The position numbers and the translations under genes were made by a program. A stretch of DNA of 27,758 nt from an uncultured Oscillospiraceae bacterium. Its GTDB lineage: Bacteria > Bacillota > Clostridia > Oscillospirales > Oscillospiraceae. The stretch is taken from the NCBI GenBank assembly GCA_934593275.1, contig CAKTQE010000024.1, forward strand, positions 1-27,758, in the 5' to 3' direction. Under the pieces are notes generated by a model. That model saw only the letters and a list, made by a program, of their open reading frames with translations, made no database searches and was not told the origin of the DNA. This document shows positions 21,847-27,758 of this stretch, piece by piece (the first letter of the stretch is position 1; the number at the start of each line of letters is the position of its first letter).

Positions 21847-22643
21847 AGCATTCCTCCTTCGCATACGATCACGGCCCCCTGGCTCCCCCGCCGTCCCCGG
21901 GTGACCCGGTGGGACCAGTAGAGGTCGCTTTGGCACACGGTACAGGCATCGCTGATGTCCACATGCCGGACACCGGCCTGCCGGAGAACCCAGGCGTTTA
22001 CCGCCTTTAGGTCGATGGTATATTTTTCCCCAAGGGGGCGAATATATGCCTGCATTTCCGGCCCAAAGGCGGAAATCAGGGCCTGGGGTACATCCTCATG
22101 GGTCTCAAAGTGGCAGAAGCCGATGTTGGGACCCACCGCTGCCCGGATGTTTTCCGGGTGGCTTCCGTATTCCCGGGTCATGGCTTCCACCGTCCGGGCG
22201 GCAATGGCGGAAACCGTACCCCGCCACCCGGCGTGGGCCGCGCCAACGGCTCCCGTTACCGGGTCCCACAGCAAAATAGGGGTGCAGTCCGCGGAAAATA
22301 CCACCAGTGCCAGCCCCGGAACATTGGTCACCAGAGCATCACAGTCCGGCAGATGGGGGGCATACAGCCCCGCCCCCCGGTCCTTTTCCCCGGCCACATA
22401 CACAATGTCCGAATGGACCTGCCGGGGCAGCACCACATTGTGGGGGTCAAAGCCCAGGGCCTTGCCTAAAATGCGGTAGTTTTCTTCCACATGCTCCCGG
22501 GTATCGCCCCGGCCACCGCCGATGTTCAGAGAGGACAGATACCCCTGGCTGACACCGCCTTTCCGGGTGGTAAAGCCGTGGGGAACACCGATGTCCTCGG
22601 AAGCCAGATACACCAGCTCCCCTTTTTGAATTGTCTTTATCAT
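21843..22643 (-). CDS. pgeF: PgeF/YfiH/LACC1-family purine nucleosidase-phosphorylase
   Basis: A 266-residue member of the DUF152 family, formerly 'polyphenol oxidase'. Members act on purine nucleosides (phosphorylase or deaminase) and, in Escherichia coli, edit the peptidoglycan precursor UDP-MurNAc-L-Ser. The metal-site motifs are present: LPRQVHSD (His), SADCTPILL (Cys) and GAAHAGWRGT (His). The N-terminal GFTTRKGGVSQG and C-terminal SHRVTRGRRGS are typical. AGGAG precedes the ATG, 40 bases after secA. The exact reaction here is inferred from the family. Confidence 0.92.
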   Translation of the reverse strand: MIKTIQKGELVYLASEDIGVPHGFTTRKGGVSQGYLSSLNIGGGRGDTREHVEENYRILGKALGFDPHNVVLPRQVHSDIVYVAGEKDRGAGLYAPHLPDCDALVTNVPGLALVVFSADCTPILLWDPVTGAVGAAHAGWRGTVSAIAARTVEAMTREYGSHPENIRAAVGPNIGFCHFETHEDVPQALISAFGPEMQAYIRPLGEKYTIDLKAVNAWVLRQAGVRHVDISDACTVCQSDLYWSHRVTRGRRGSQGAVIVCEGGML

Positions 22644-22682
22644 GGCGTTCTCCTGTTTGCCGTGCAGGGGACGAACCGGACT

Positions 22683-25451
22683 TTACTGCTCCATGCCGGC
22701 TTCTTTGTCCTTCTGCATACAGCACTTTTTGTATTTTTTGCCGCTGCCGCAGGGGCAGGGGTCGTTGGGGCCAACCTTTTTAGAGGCGTTGCGGATGGGC
22801 TGCTTCTTTACTGCGCTGCCGTCGGAAGCACCGGCGGCACCGGTCTCCTTGGCCACCTTCTCCCGCTTCACTTCCTGCTGGGGCTGGATGCGCACCAGGA
22901 ACATCCGGCGCACGGTCTCCTCCTTGATGGACTCGATCATGCTCTGGAACATCTGGTAGCCCTCTTCCTTGTAGGCGATCACCGGGTCATGCTGGCCGTA
23001 GGCCCGCAGACCGATGCCCTGCTTCAAATCGTCCATGGCATCGATGTTGTCCATCCAGTATTCGTCCACCACCCGCAGGGTGACCACCCGTTCCAGCTCC
23101 CGCATGAGCTTGTCGCCGTAGGCCGCTTCCTTGGCGGCATAAGTCTCCTTGGCCAAATCGCAGAGGGCTTCGCCCAGTTTCTGGCTGTCCATGCCCATAA
23201 AGGCCTCTTTGTGGGAAGCAAGGGTGCCAGGAGCGTAGTAAATGCCCTCGGTCTGCACCGCCAGTTCTTTCAGGGCTTCCTCGTTGGCACTGCCCCCGTG
23301 CTGACCCAGGACGGACACCACGGTGGAGGTCATTACCGCGTGGAGCATGGAGAGAATGTTCTCCTGCAAGTCCTCCCCGTCCAGCACTTTCTGCCGCTGG
23401 GCGTAAATGACCTCACGCTGGGTATTCATCACATCGTCATACTCGAGGACGCTCTTTCTGGCCTTAAAGTTCCGGCTTTCCACGTTCTTCTGGGCGTTTT
23501 CCACGGCACCGGAGAGGATTTTCGCGTCAATGGGGGTGTCCTCGTCCAGGCCCAGGGAATCCATCATGTTCATGATCCGCTCGGAGGAGAACAGCCGCAT
23601 CAAATCGTCCTGCAGGCTCAGGTAGAACCGGCTTTCACCGGGGTCACCCTGACGGCCGGAACGGCCACGGAGCTGATTGTCGATCCGGCGGGACTCATGC
23701 CGCTCGGTGCCGATGATAAACAGGCCACCGGCATCCCGGACCTGCTGGGCCTCCTGGGCAATGTTGGATTTATAGGATTTCAGCAGCTCATTATATTCCT
23801 GCCGGATGGCAAGGATCTCCGGGTCGGTGGTTTCCGCAAAGGAATCCGCTTCCGCGATCAGCTCCTCGGGCTTTCCCAGCCGTTTCAGCTCTGCCTTGGC
23901 CAGGAACTCGGCGTTGCCGCCCAGCATGATGTCGGTACCGCGTCCGGCCATGTTGGTGGCAATGGTCACGGCCCCCAGCTTACCGGCCTGGGCCACGATC
24001 TGGGCCTCCTGCTCATGGTATTTGGCATTCAGTACATTGTGGGGAATGCCCTGGATTTTCAGCATTTTGCTGAGAATTTCGCTCTTTTCAATGGAGATGG
24101 TACCTACCAGCACCGGCTGGCCCTTGGCGTGGCACGCCTTGACCTGCTCCACAATGGCCCGGAACTTTCCGGCCTCGGTCTTATACACCACGTCCGGATG
24201 GTCCACCCGGATCACCGGGCGGTTGGTGGGGATCTCCACCACGTCCAGCCGGTAAATGGCCTCAAATTCCTCCTGCTCCGTCAGAGCCGTACCGGTCATG
24301 CCGGAGAGCTTGTCATAAAGGCGGAAGAAATTCTGGAATGTCACCGTGGCCAAGGTCTTGCTTTCGCTGGCCACCGTTACCCCCTCTTTGGCTTCAATGG
24401 CCTGGTGCAGACCCTCGTTATACCGGCGGCCATACATCAGTCGTCCGGTGAATTCATCCACAATGATGATCTCCCCGTCCTTGACCACATAGTCAATGTC
24501 CTTTTTCATCAGGCCCCGGGCTTTCATGGCCTGGTTGATGTGGTGAGACAGGGTGGTGTTTTCCGCGTCTGCCAGGTTTTCCACGCCGAAGAACTTTTCG
24601 GCCTTGGCAATGCCGGAGGCGGTAAGGGAGACGGTTCTGGATTTTTCATCCACAAAGTAGTCACAGTCGTAATCGTCCTGGACTTCCTTGTCCTCGGTCT
24701 TGGCAAAGACCTGTTTGCGCAGGGTGGATACGAACTGGTCTGCCATCTGATACAGCCGGGAGGAATCCTCGCCCTTGCCGGAGATGATCAGAGGGGTCCG
24801 GGCCTCATCGATCAGAATGGAGTCCACCTCGTCCACAATGGCAAAAGCATGGCCCCGCTGCACCAGTTCCTGTTTGTAAATGGCCATGTTGTCCCGCAGA
24901 TAGTCAAAGCCCAGCTCGTTGTTGGTGCAGTAGGTAATGTCCGCGGCGTAGGCCACTTTCCGCTGAGGCGGCAGCATTCCGGGAATCACCAGGCCCACGG
25001 TCAGGCCCATGTAGCGGTAGACCTTGCCCATCCACTCGGACTGGTACTTGGCCAGATAATCGTTGACGGTGACGATGTGAACGCCCCGTCCTGTCAGGGC
25101 ATTGAGGTAGGCGGGCAGAATGGCCACCAGGGTCTTTCCCTCACCGGTTTTCATTTCCGCAATGCGCCCCTGGTGCAGTACGATGCCGCCGATGAGCTGC
25201 ACGGGATAGGGCCGCAGGCCGATCACCCGGTCCGCCGCCTCCCGAATGGCGGCAAAGGCTTCCGGAAGCAAATCATCCAGGCTCTCGCCGCCTGCATAGC
25301 GGTTCTTGAATTCCTGGGTCTTGGCCTTTAGCTCCTCCTCTGTCAGGGCTTTATAAGACTCCTCCAAGGCCAAAATGGCATCCACCATGGGCTGGATCTT
25401 TTTCAGCTCACGCTGGGAGCGGGTTCCAAACAATTTGGTCATCAATCCCAT
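22683..25451 (-). CDS. secA: Preprotein translocase ATPase SecA
   Basis: The 922-residue motor that drives proteins through SecYEG. Walker [10 protein letters not shown] (about 100-108), the helicase II motif [19 protein letters not shown], the preprotein cross-linking domain between the two halves, and the C-terminal helicase motif [13 protein letters not shown]. The tail has the zinc-binding SEC-C motif [13 protein letters not shown], which contacts SecB or ribosomes. GAAAGGAGAG lies 8 bases before the ATG at 25451. Length is slightly above Bacillus subtilis SecA (841) because of insertions in the helical and tail regions. It heads the unit secA, pgeF, binding protein, DUF3048; the last two gene products are themselves Sec substrates. 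Confidence 0.97.
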   Translation of the reverse strand: MGLMTKLFGTRSQRELKKIQPMVDAILALEESYKALTEEELKAKTQEFKNRYAGGESLDDLLPEAFAAIREAADRVIGLRPYPVQLIGGIVLHQGRIAEMKTGEGKTLVAILPAYLNALTGRGVHIVTVNDYLAKYQSEWMGKVYRYMGLTVGLVIPGMLPPQRKVAYAADITYCTNNELGFDYLRDNMAIYKQELVQRGHAFAIVDEVDSILIDEARTPLIISGKGEDSSRLYQMADQFVSTLRKQVFAKTEDKEVQDDYDCDYFVDEKSRTVSLTASGIAKAEKFFGVENLADAENTTLSHHINQAMKARGLMKKDIDYVVKDGEIIIVDEFTGRLMYGRRYNEGLHQAIEAKEGVTVASESKTLATVTFQNFFRLYDKLSGMTGTALTEQEEFEAIYRLDVVEIPTNRPVIRVDHPDVVYKTEAGKFRAIVEQVKACHAKGQPVLVGTISIEKSEILSKMLKIQGIPHNVLNAKYHEQEAQIVAQAGKLGAVTIATNMAGRGTDIMLGGNAEFLAKAELKRLGKPEELIAEADSFAETTDPEILAIRQEYNELLKSYKSNIAQEAQQVRDAGGLFIIGTERHESRRIDNQLRGRSGRQGDPGESRFYLSLQDDLMRLFSSERIMNMMDSLGLDEDTPIDAKILSGAVENAQKNVESRNFKARKSVLEYDDVMNTQREVIYAQRQKVLDGEDLQENILSMLHAVMTSTVVSVLGQHGGSANEEALKELAVQTEGIYYAPGTLASHKEAFMGMDSQKLGEALCDLAKETYAAKEAAYGDKLMRELERVVTLRVVDEYWMDNIDAMDDLKQGIGLRAYGQHDPVIAYKEEGYQMFQSMIESIKEETVRRMFLVRIQPQQEVKREKVAKETGAAGASDGSAVKKQPIRNASKKVGPNDPCPCGSGKKYKKCCMQKDKEAGMEQ

Positions 25452-25517
25452 GTGGGATCTCTCCTTTCAAATCCGGGTTACAGGCCGGATTTCCTTTAAA
25501 ATTTGCTAATCTATGGC

Positions 25518-25523
25518 ATTATA
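25518..25523 (-). promoter_or_regulatory. Extended -10 promoter of secA
   Basis: Minus strand TGGTATAAT gives a perfect -10 with the TGn extension; no good -35 is seen at 17 bases. The transcript leader would be about 60 bases. Confidence 0.6.
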
Positions 25524-25572
25524 CCATACCGGGTCAAAAAAATATAGGGTATTTTGTGAACAAAAAAACCTG

Positions 25573-25601
25573 TTGGGTTTTTAAGAAACCTGTGATATGA
25601 T
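25573..25601 (+). promoter_or_regulatory. Promoter of the alcohol dehydrogenase gene
   Basis: TTGGGT (25573-25578) and TATGAT (25596-25601), spacer 17. The heptamer AACCTGT occurs twice around the -35 (25567 and 25586 regions), a possible activator or repressor repeat. Confidence 0.6.
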
Positions 25602-25617
25602 AGACTTCAATAACATT

Positions 25618-25642
25618 CCCCCGGAATCGGGGGGCCGTTTTT
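25618..25642 (+). terminator. Terminator-like hairpin in the alcohol dehydrogenase leader
   Basis: CCCCCG-GAAT-CGGGGG followed by GCCGTTTTT, lying between the promoter and the ribosome site. It has the form of a short intrinsic terminator and could attenuate the gene. Confidence 0.5.
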
Positions 25643-25659
25643 GTAAGGAGGAATTTTCT

Positions 25660-26886
25660 GTGTCTGTATCCCATGGGATGGAAGTCGGGTTCTGCCGCTG
25701 TTTTCAGGCCCTTTTGAAAGTGGGCAACTACTTTATGGGCTATCGGATGCCCCAATATCTGGAAGGCCCGGGAAAAATCCGGGAGTTGGGGGCTTTTCTT
25801 CGGGAGAAGAACATCCATGATGTGCTGGTAGTCACCGGCTCCGGCATGGTGCGCCGGGGACAGGTGCAGCCCATGCTGGAGGGCTTTGGGAAGGCCGGTA
25901 TCCGTCACCACGTCATCACCTTTGACCATCCGGACCCCAGCTCTCAGGATGTGGAAGCCGGGTTCGGGGCTTACCAGGCCCAGGGGTGCAAGGCCATTGT
26001 GGCTCTGGGCGGCGGCTCCCGCATTGACTGCGCCAAGGCCATTGCCGCCAAGGTGGCCCACCCCAACAAGTCCGTTTCCCAGCTTCAGGGACTTTTGAAA
26101 GTCCACAAGCCCATTGTACCCTTTGTGGCCATCCCCACCACCGCCGGTGCCGGGTCAGAGACCACGGTGGCCGCCGTCATCACGGACTCCGAAACCCATC
26201 GGAAAGCCGCCATCAATGACCCCTTTCTGATTCCCAGGTACGCGGTTTTGGACCCGGAGCTGACCGTAGGGCTGCCCCCTTTCACCACCGCCACCACCGG
26301 CATGGATGCCCTGGCCCACGCCGTGGAAACCTATACCAACCACACCTATAATACAAAGCTGGAAGATAGGCTGTCCAAAGAAGCCGTCCGGCTGATCCAT
26401 GACAATTTGTTCGCAGCCTTTGAACAGGGCGAAAATCTGGAAGCCCGGCAGAATATGCAGCGGGGAGCGTTCTATGCCGGACGGGCCTTTACCCGGGGCT
26501 GTGTGGGCTATGTCCACGCCATCGGCCACACCCTGGGTGGCCTTTACGGCGTCAGCCACGGCCTTGCCATGGCCGTGCTGCTGCCCAAGGTCATGCGTGC
26601 CTACGGCCCCGCCGCCCAAAAACGCCTGGCAGAACTCTCCCGGGCCTGCGGCATTCCGGGAACCACCCAGGAAGAACTGGCCGAGGGGTTCCTGAACTGG
26701 ATGGAGCAGACCAACGAAAAAATGGGCATTCCCAAGGGCTTCGACATGATCCGGGATGAAGACATCGACCAGATGATCACCTGGGCCAAAAAAGAAGCCA
26801 ACCCCCTCTACCCCGTCCCCGTAATCTGGGGCCGGGAGGAACTGCGGCAGGTGATTGAGGACGTGCGGATAAAAACGGGGGCGTAA
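25660..26886 (+). CDS. Iron-containing (group III) alcohol dehydrogenase
   Basis: A 408-residue NAD(P)-dependent dehydrogenase. The start is GTG at 25660, preceded by AAGGAGG at ideal spacing; an in-frame ATG at 25597 lies inside the -10 box and cannot be the start. Cofactor motif GGGSRIDCAKAIA (117-129), conserved IPTTAGAGSE, and the iron ligands Asp216, His220 (GMDALAH), His286 (YVHAIGH) and His300 (GVSHG). The His286-His300 spacing of 14 equals that in FucO. Substrate (butanol, propanediol, lactaldehyde or another) cannot be read from the sequence. It is divergent from secA and monocistronic. Confidence 0.93.
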   Translation: MSVSHGMEVGFCRCFQALLKVGNYFMGYRMPQYLEGPGKIRELGAFLREKNIHDVLVVTGSGMVRRGQVQPMLEGFGKAGIRHHVITFDHPDPSSQDVEAGFGAYQAQGCKAIVALGGGSRIDCAKAIAAKVAHPNKSVSQLQGLLKVHKPIVPFVAIPTTAGAGSETTVAAVITDSETHRKAAINDPFLIPRYAVLDPELTVGLPPFTTATTGMDALAHAVETYTNHTYNTKLEDRLSKEAVRLIHDNLFAAFEQGENLEARQNMQRGAFYAGRAFTRGCVGYVHAIGHTLGGLYGVSHGLAMAVLLPKVMRAYGPAAQKRLAELSRACGIPGTTQEELAEGFLNWMEQTNEKMGIPKGFDMIRDEDIDQMITWAKKEANPLYPVPVIWGREELRQVIEDVRIKTGA

Positions 26887-26891
26887 TTGGA

Positions 26892-26960
26892 AACTGACAG
26901 TGTTTTTGAGTTGACAGTTGACAGTTATTTTCAAATTGACAATGGACAATTGACAATTAT
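26892..26960. repeat. Short tandem-like TTGACA(R)T repeats
   Basis: At least six close variants of CTGACAGT/TTGACAGT/TTGACAAT occur in about 70 bases directly after the alcohol dehydrogenase stop. No terminator is recognisable there. Such strings are common intergenic repeats and do not have paired -10 boxes. Confidence 0.6.
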
Positions 26961-27177
26961 TGGGGCGAGCAACGTTTTTCGTTTGTATCCATCCGTTAAA
27001 ATCCGCGGGCGGCAACGTACCATATTTTCATATTTAGAAGCGCAAAATTAGGATTATATACGTTGAATATATGGTATTTTTAACAATTTTGACGTAGGGG
27101 CGGCAACCTGCCGCCCGCCACGTTGGATGTATAACCTGTGGGGGTGAATGGTATCACCCCATATATGGTACCCCCAC

Positions 27178-27302
27178 TGTAGCGGCGGCAACCTGCCGCC
27201 AACCGGCCCGCAGGGCCGGAGCGTGGTACGTTTGAATTTGTAACGCTCAATGCAAAAAACGTCTGTCATTCAGGCCTTGAGCGCAAGCGGAGTCGAGGAA
27301 TC
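27178..27302 (+). repeat. Direct repeat, copy 1 (about 125 bp)
   Basis: Starts TGTAGCGGCGGCAACCTGCC and runs to GAGGAATC. It is nearly identical to 27512-27637; visible differences are one inserted T, one T/C and one C/G change. Confidence 0.9.
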
Positions 27303-27511
27303 TTCCCAAGTGGCAAGTTTTATCTTGTGGTGGTTCGTTATCCAACGTGGTGGATTCCTCCACTCCGCTGACGCTACGGTCGGAATGACATATCGGGGGG
27401 TGGTTCCGTTGGGCCTAACGGGTTATATTTGCAACGGGGCCAGCCCCTGGTGGGGCTGGAGTGGCGATGAATCATCGCCGCTACATTGCGTATACCGTTG
27501 CACGTAACGGG

Positions 27512-27637
27512 TGTAGCGGCGGCAACCTGCCGCCAACCGGCCCGCAGGGCCGGAGTCGTGGTACGTTCGAATTTGTAACGCTCAATGCAAAAAACGTCTG
27601 TCATTCAGGCCTTGAGCGCAAGCGGAGTGGAGGAATC
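27512..27637 (+). repeat. Direct repeat, copy 2 (about 126 bp)
   Basis: Same sequence as 27178-27302. After it the sequence follows the 17290-17360 module (ACCACG...AGTACCAACGTAA) and then breaks off near 27706. Confidence 0.9.
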
Positions 27638-27758
27638 CACCACGCGGCAGAAAGTACCAACGTAAGGTAAAATCTGCTACTTGGGAAGATTCCTCGACTC
27701 CGTTTCACTATAAATTGGTACAGTATTTTAGACACAAATTTCAAAAAATAAATGACAG

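Larger units (their letters stand above)
27033..27710. repeat. Composite intergenic repeat block B
   Basis: The second copy of the feoB-gapA repeat mosaic. 27094-27125 GTAGGGGCGGCAACCTGCC hairpin, then GTTGGATGT, AACCTGTG, and GGGGTGAATGGTATCACCCC (27141-27160), in the order seen at 17534-17600. The TGTCATTC.../GGAATGACATATCGGGG arms follow, as does a CCAGCCCC...GGGGCTGG hairpin near 27440. No gene is present from 26887 to the window end. The final 48 bases are AT-rich and unassigned. Confidence 0.85.

Noticed and set aside
22491..25331. A 946-residue open frame on the plus strand
   Set aside because: Antisense to secA and pgeF, both certain. Same artefact of high GC third positions; no family resemblance.
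25550..25566. Rex-type redox operator (TTGTGAAC...) before the alcohol dehydrogenase
   Set aside because: Only one half-site is seen; the expected matching TTCACAA half at the right spacing is absent.
26905..26962. Cluster of TTGACA boxes as multiple promoters
   Set aside because: They are repeats of one short unit with no -10 boxes at 16-18 bases and no gene downstream.

Overview
The window looks like a chromosomal segment of a fairly GC-rich, spore-lineage Firmicute, most like a gut Oscillospiraceae/Ruminococcaceae member. That is inferred from gene content and style: strong AGGAGG-type ribosome binding sites, TTGACA/TATAAT promoters, lspA followed directly by an rluD-type gene, QueH instead of QueG, a YerB-like DUF3048 lipoprotein, SecA with an SEC-C tail, and families of GC-rich intergenic palindromes. 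No species call can be made by eye.

Layout. (1) 1-4410: minus-strand housekeeping genes: yhcH-like (cut by the window edge), rluD-like/lspA (overlapping), a DagK/YegS-type lipid kinase, an RlmL/YpsC-type rRNA methyltransferase and queH. (2) 4511-4679: a 169-bp near-perfect palindrome, MITE-like; then a 70-aa orphan small gene. (3) 5131-5206: initiator tRNA-fMet with its terminator, followed by an AT-richer accessory island (about 5207-9945). The island holds a DUF6236-like gene, a decayed IS4-type transposase, a Cro/C1 regulator overlapping an Mrr-type restriction endonuclease, and an HTH-Fic protein. It is closed on the right by a degenerate copy of the 3' half of the tRNA-fMet gene plus a second terminator. 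No integrase remains. (4) 10142-10322: tRNA-Tyr and tRNA-Thr (minus). (5) 10483-14627: minus-strand operon hypB, a 956-aa multi-FeS flavoprotein, hypA and a 59-aa membrane protein. (6) 14950-17216: feoA-feoB (plus), divergent from hypB. (7) 17251-17820: composite intergenic repeats. (8) gapA with its own promoter and terminator. (9) 25451-19127: secA, pgeF/yfiH, an oligopeptide-type solute-binding lipoprotein and the DUF3048 lipoprotein, one minus-strand operon. (10) 25660-26886: iron-dependent alcohol dehydrogenase (plus). (11) 26890-27758: a second block of the same intergenic repeats, reaching the window end.

How parts may work together. HypA and HypB are nickel chaperones; between them lies a large flavin/iron-sulfur oxidoreductase, so the operon probably couples nickel-enzyme maturation to redox metabolism, although no hydrogenase is visible. 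feoAB next door supplies ferrous iron, and a TTAGC-type palindrome between the two operons may be an iron-regulator site. The tRNA-fMet island is the accessory region most likely to hold a defence function: regulator + type IV-like nuclease + Fic enzyme + an unknown DUF6236-like protein. The Mrr protein has an arginine where the catalytic Q/E usually stands, which makes its activity an open question.
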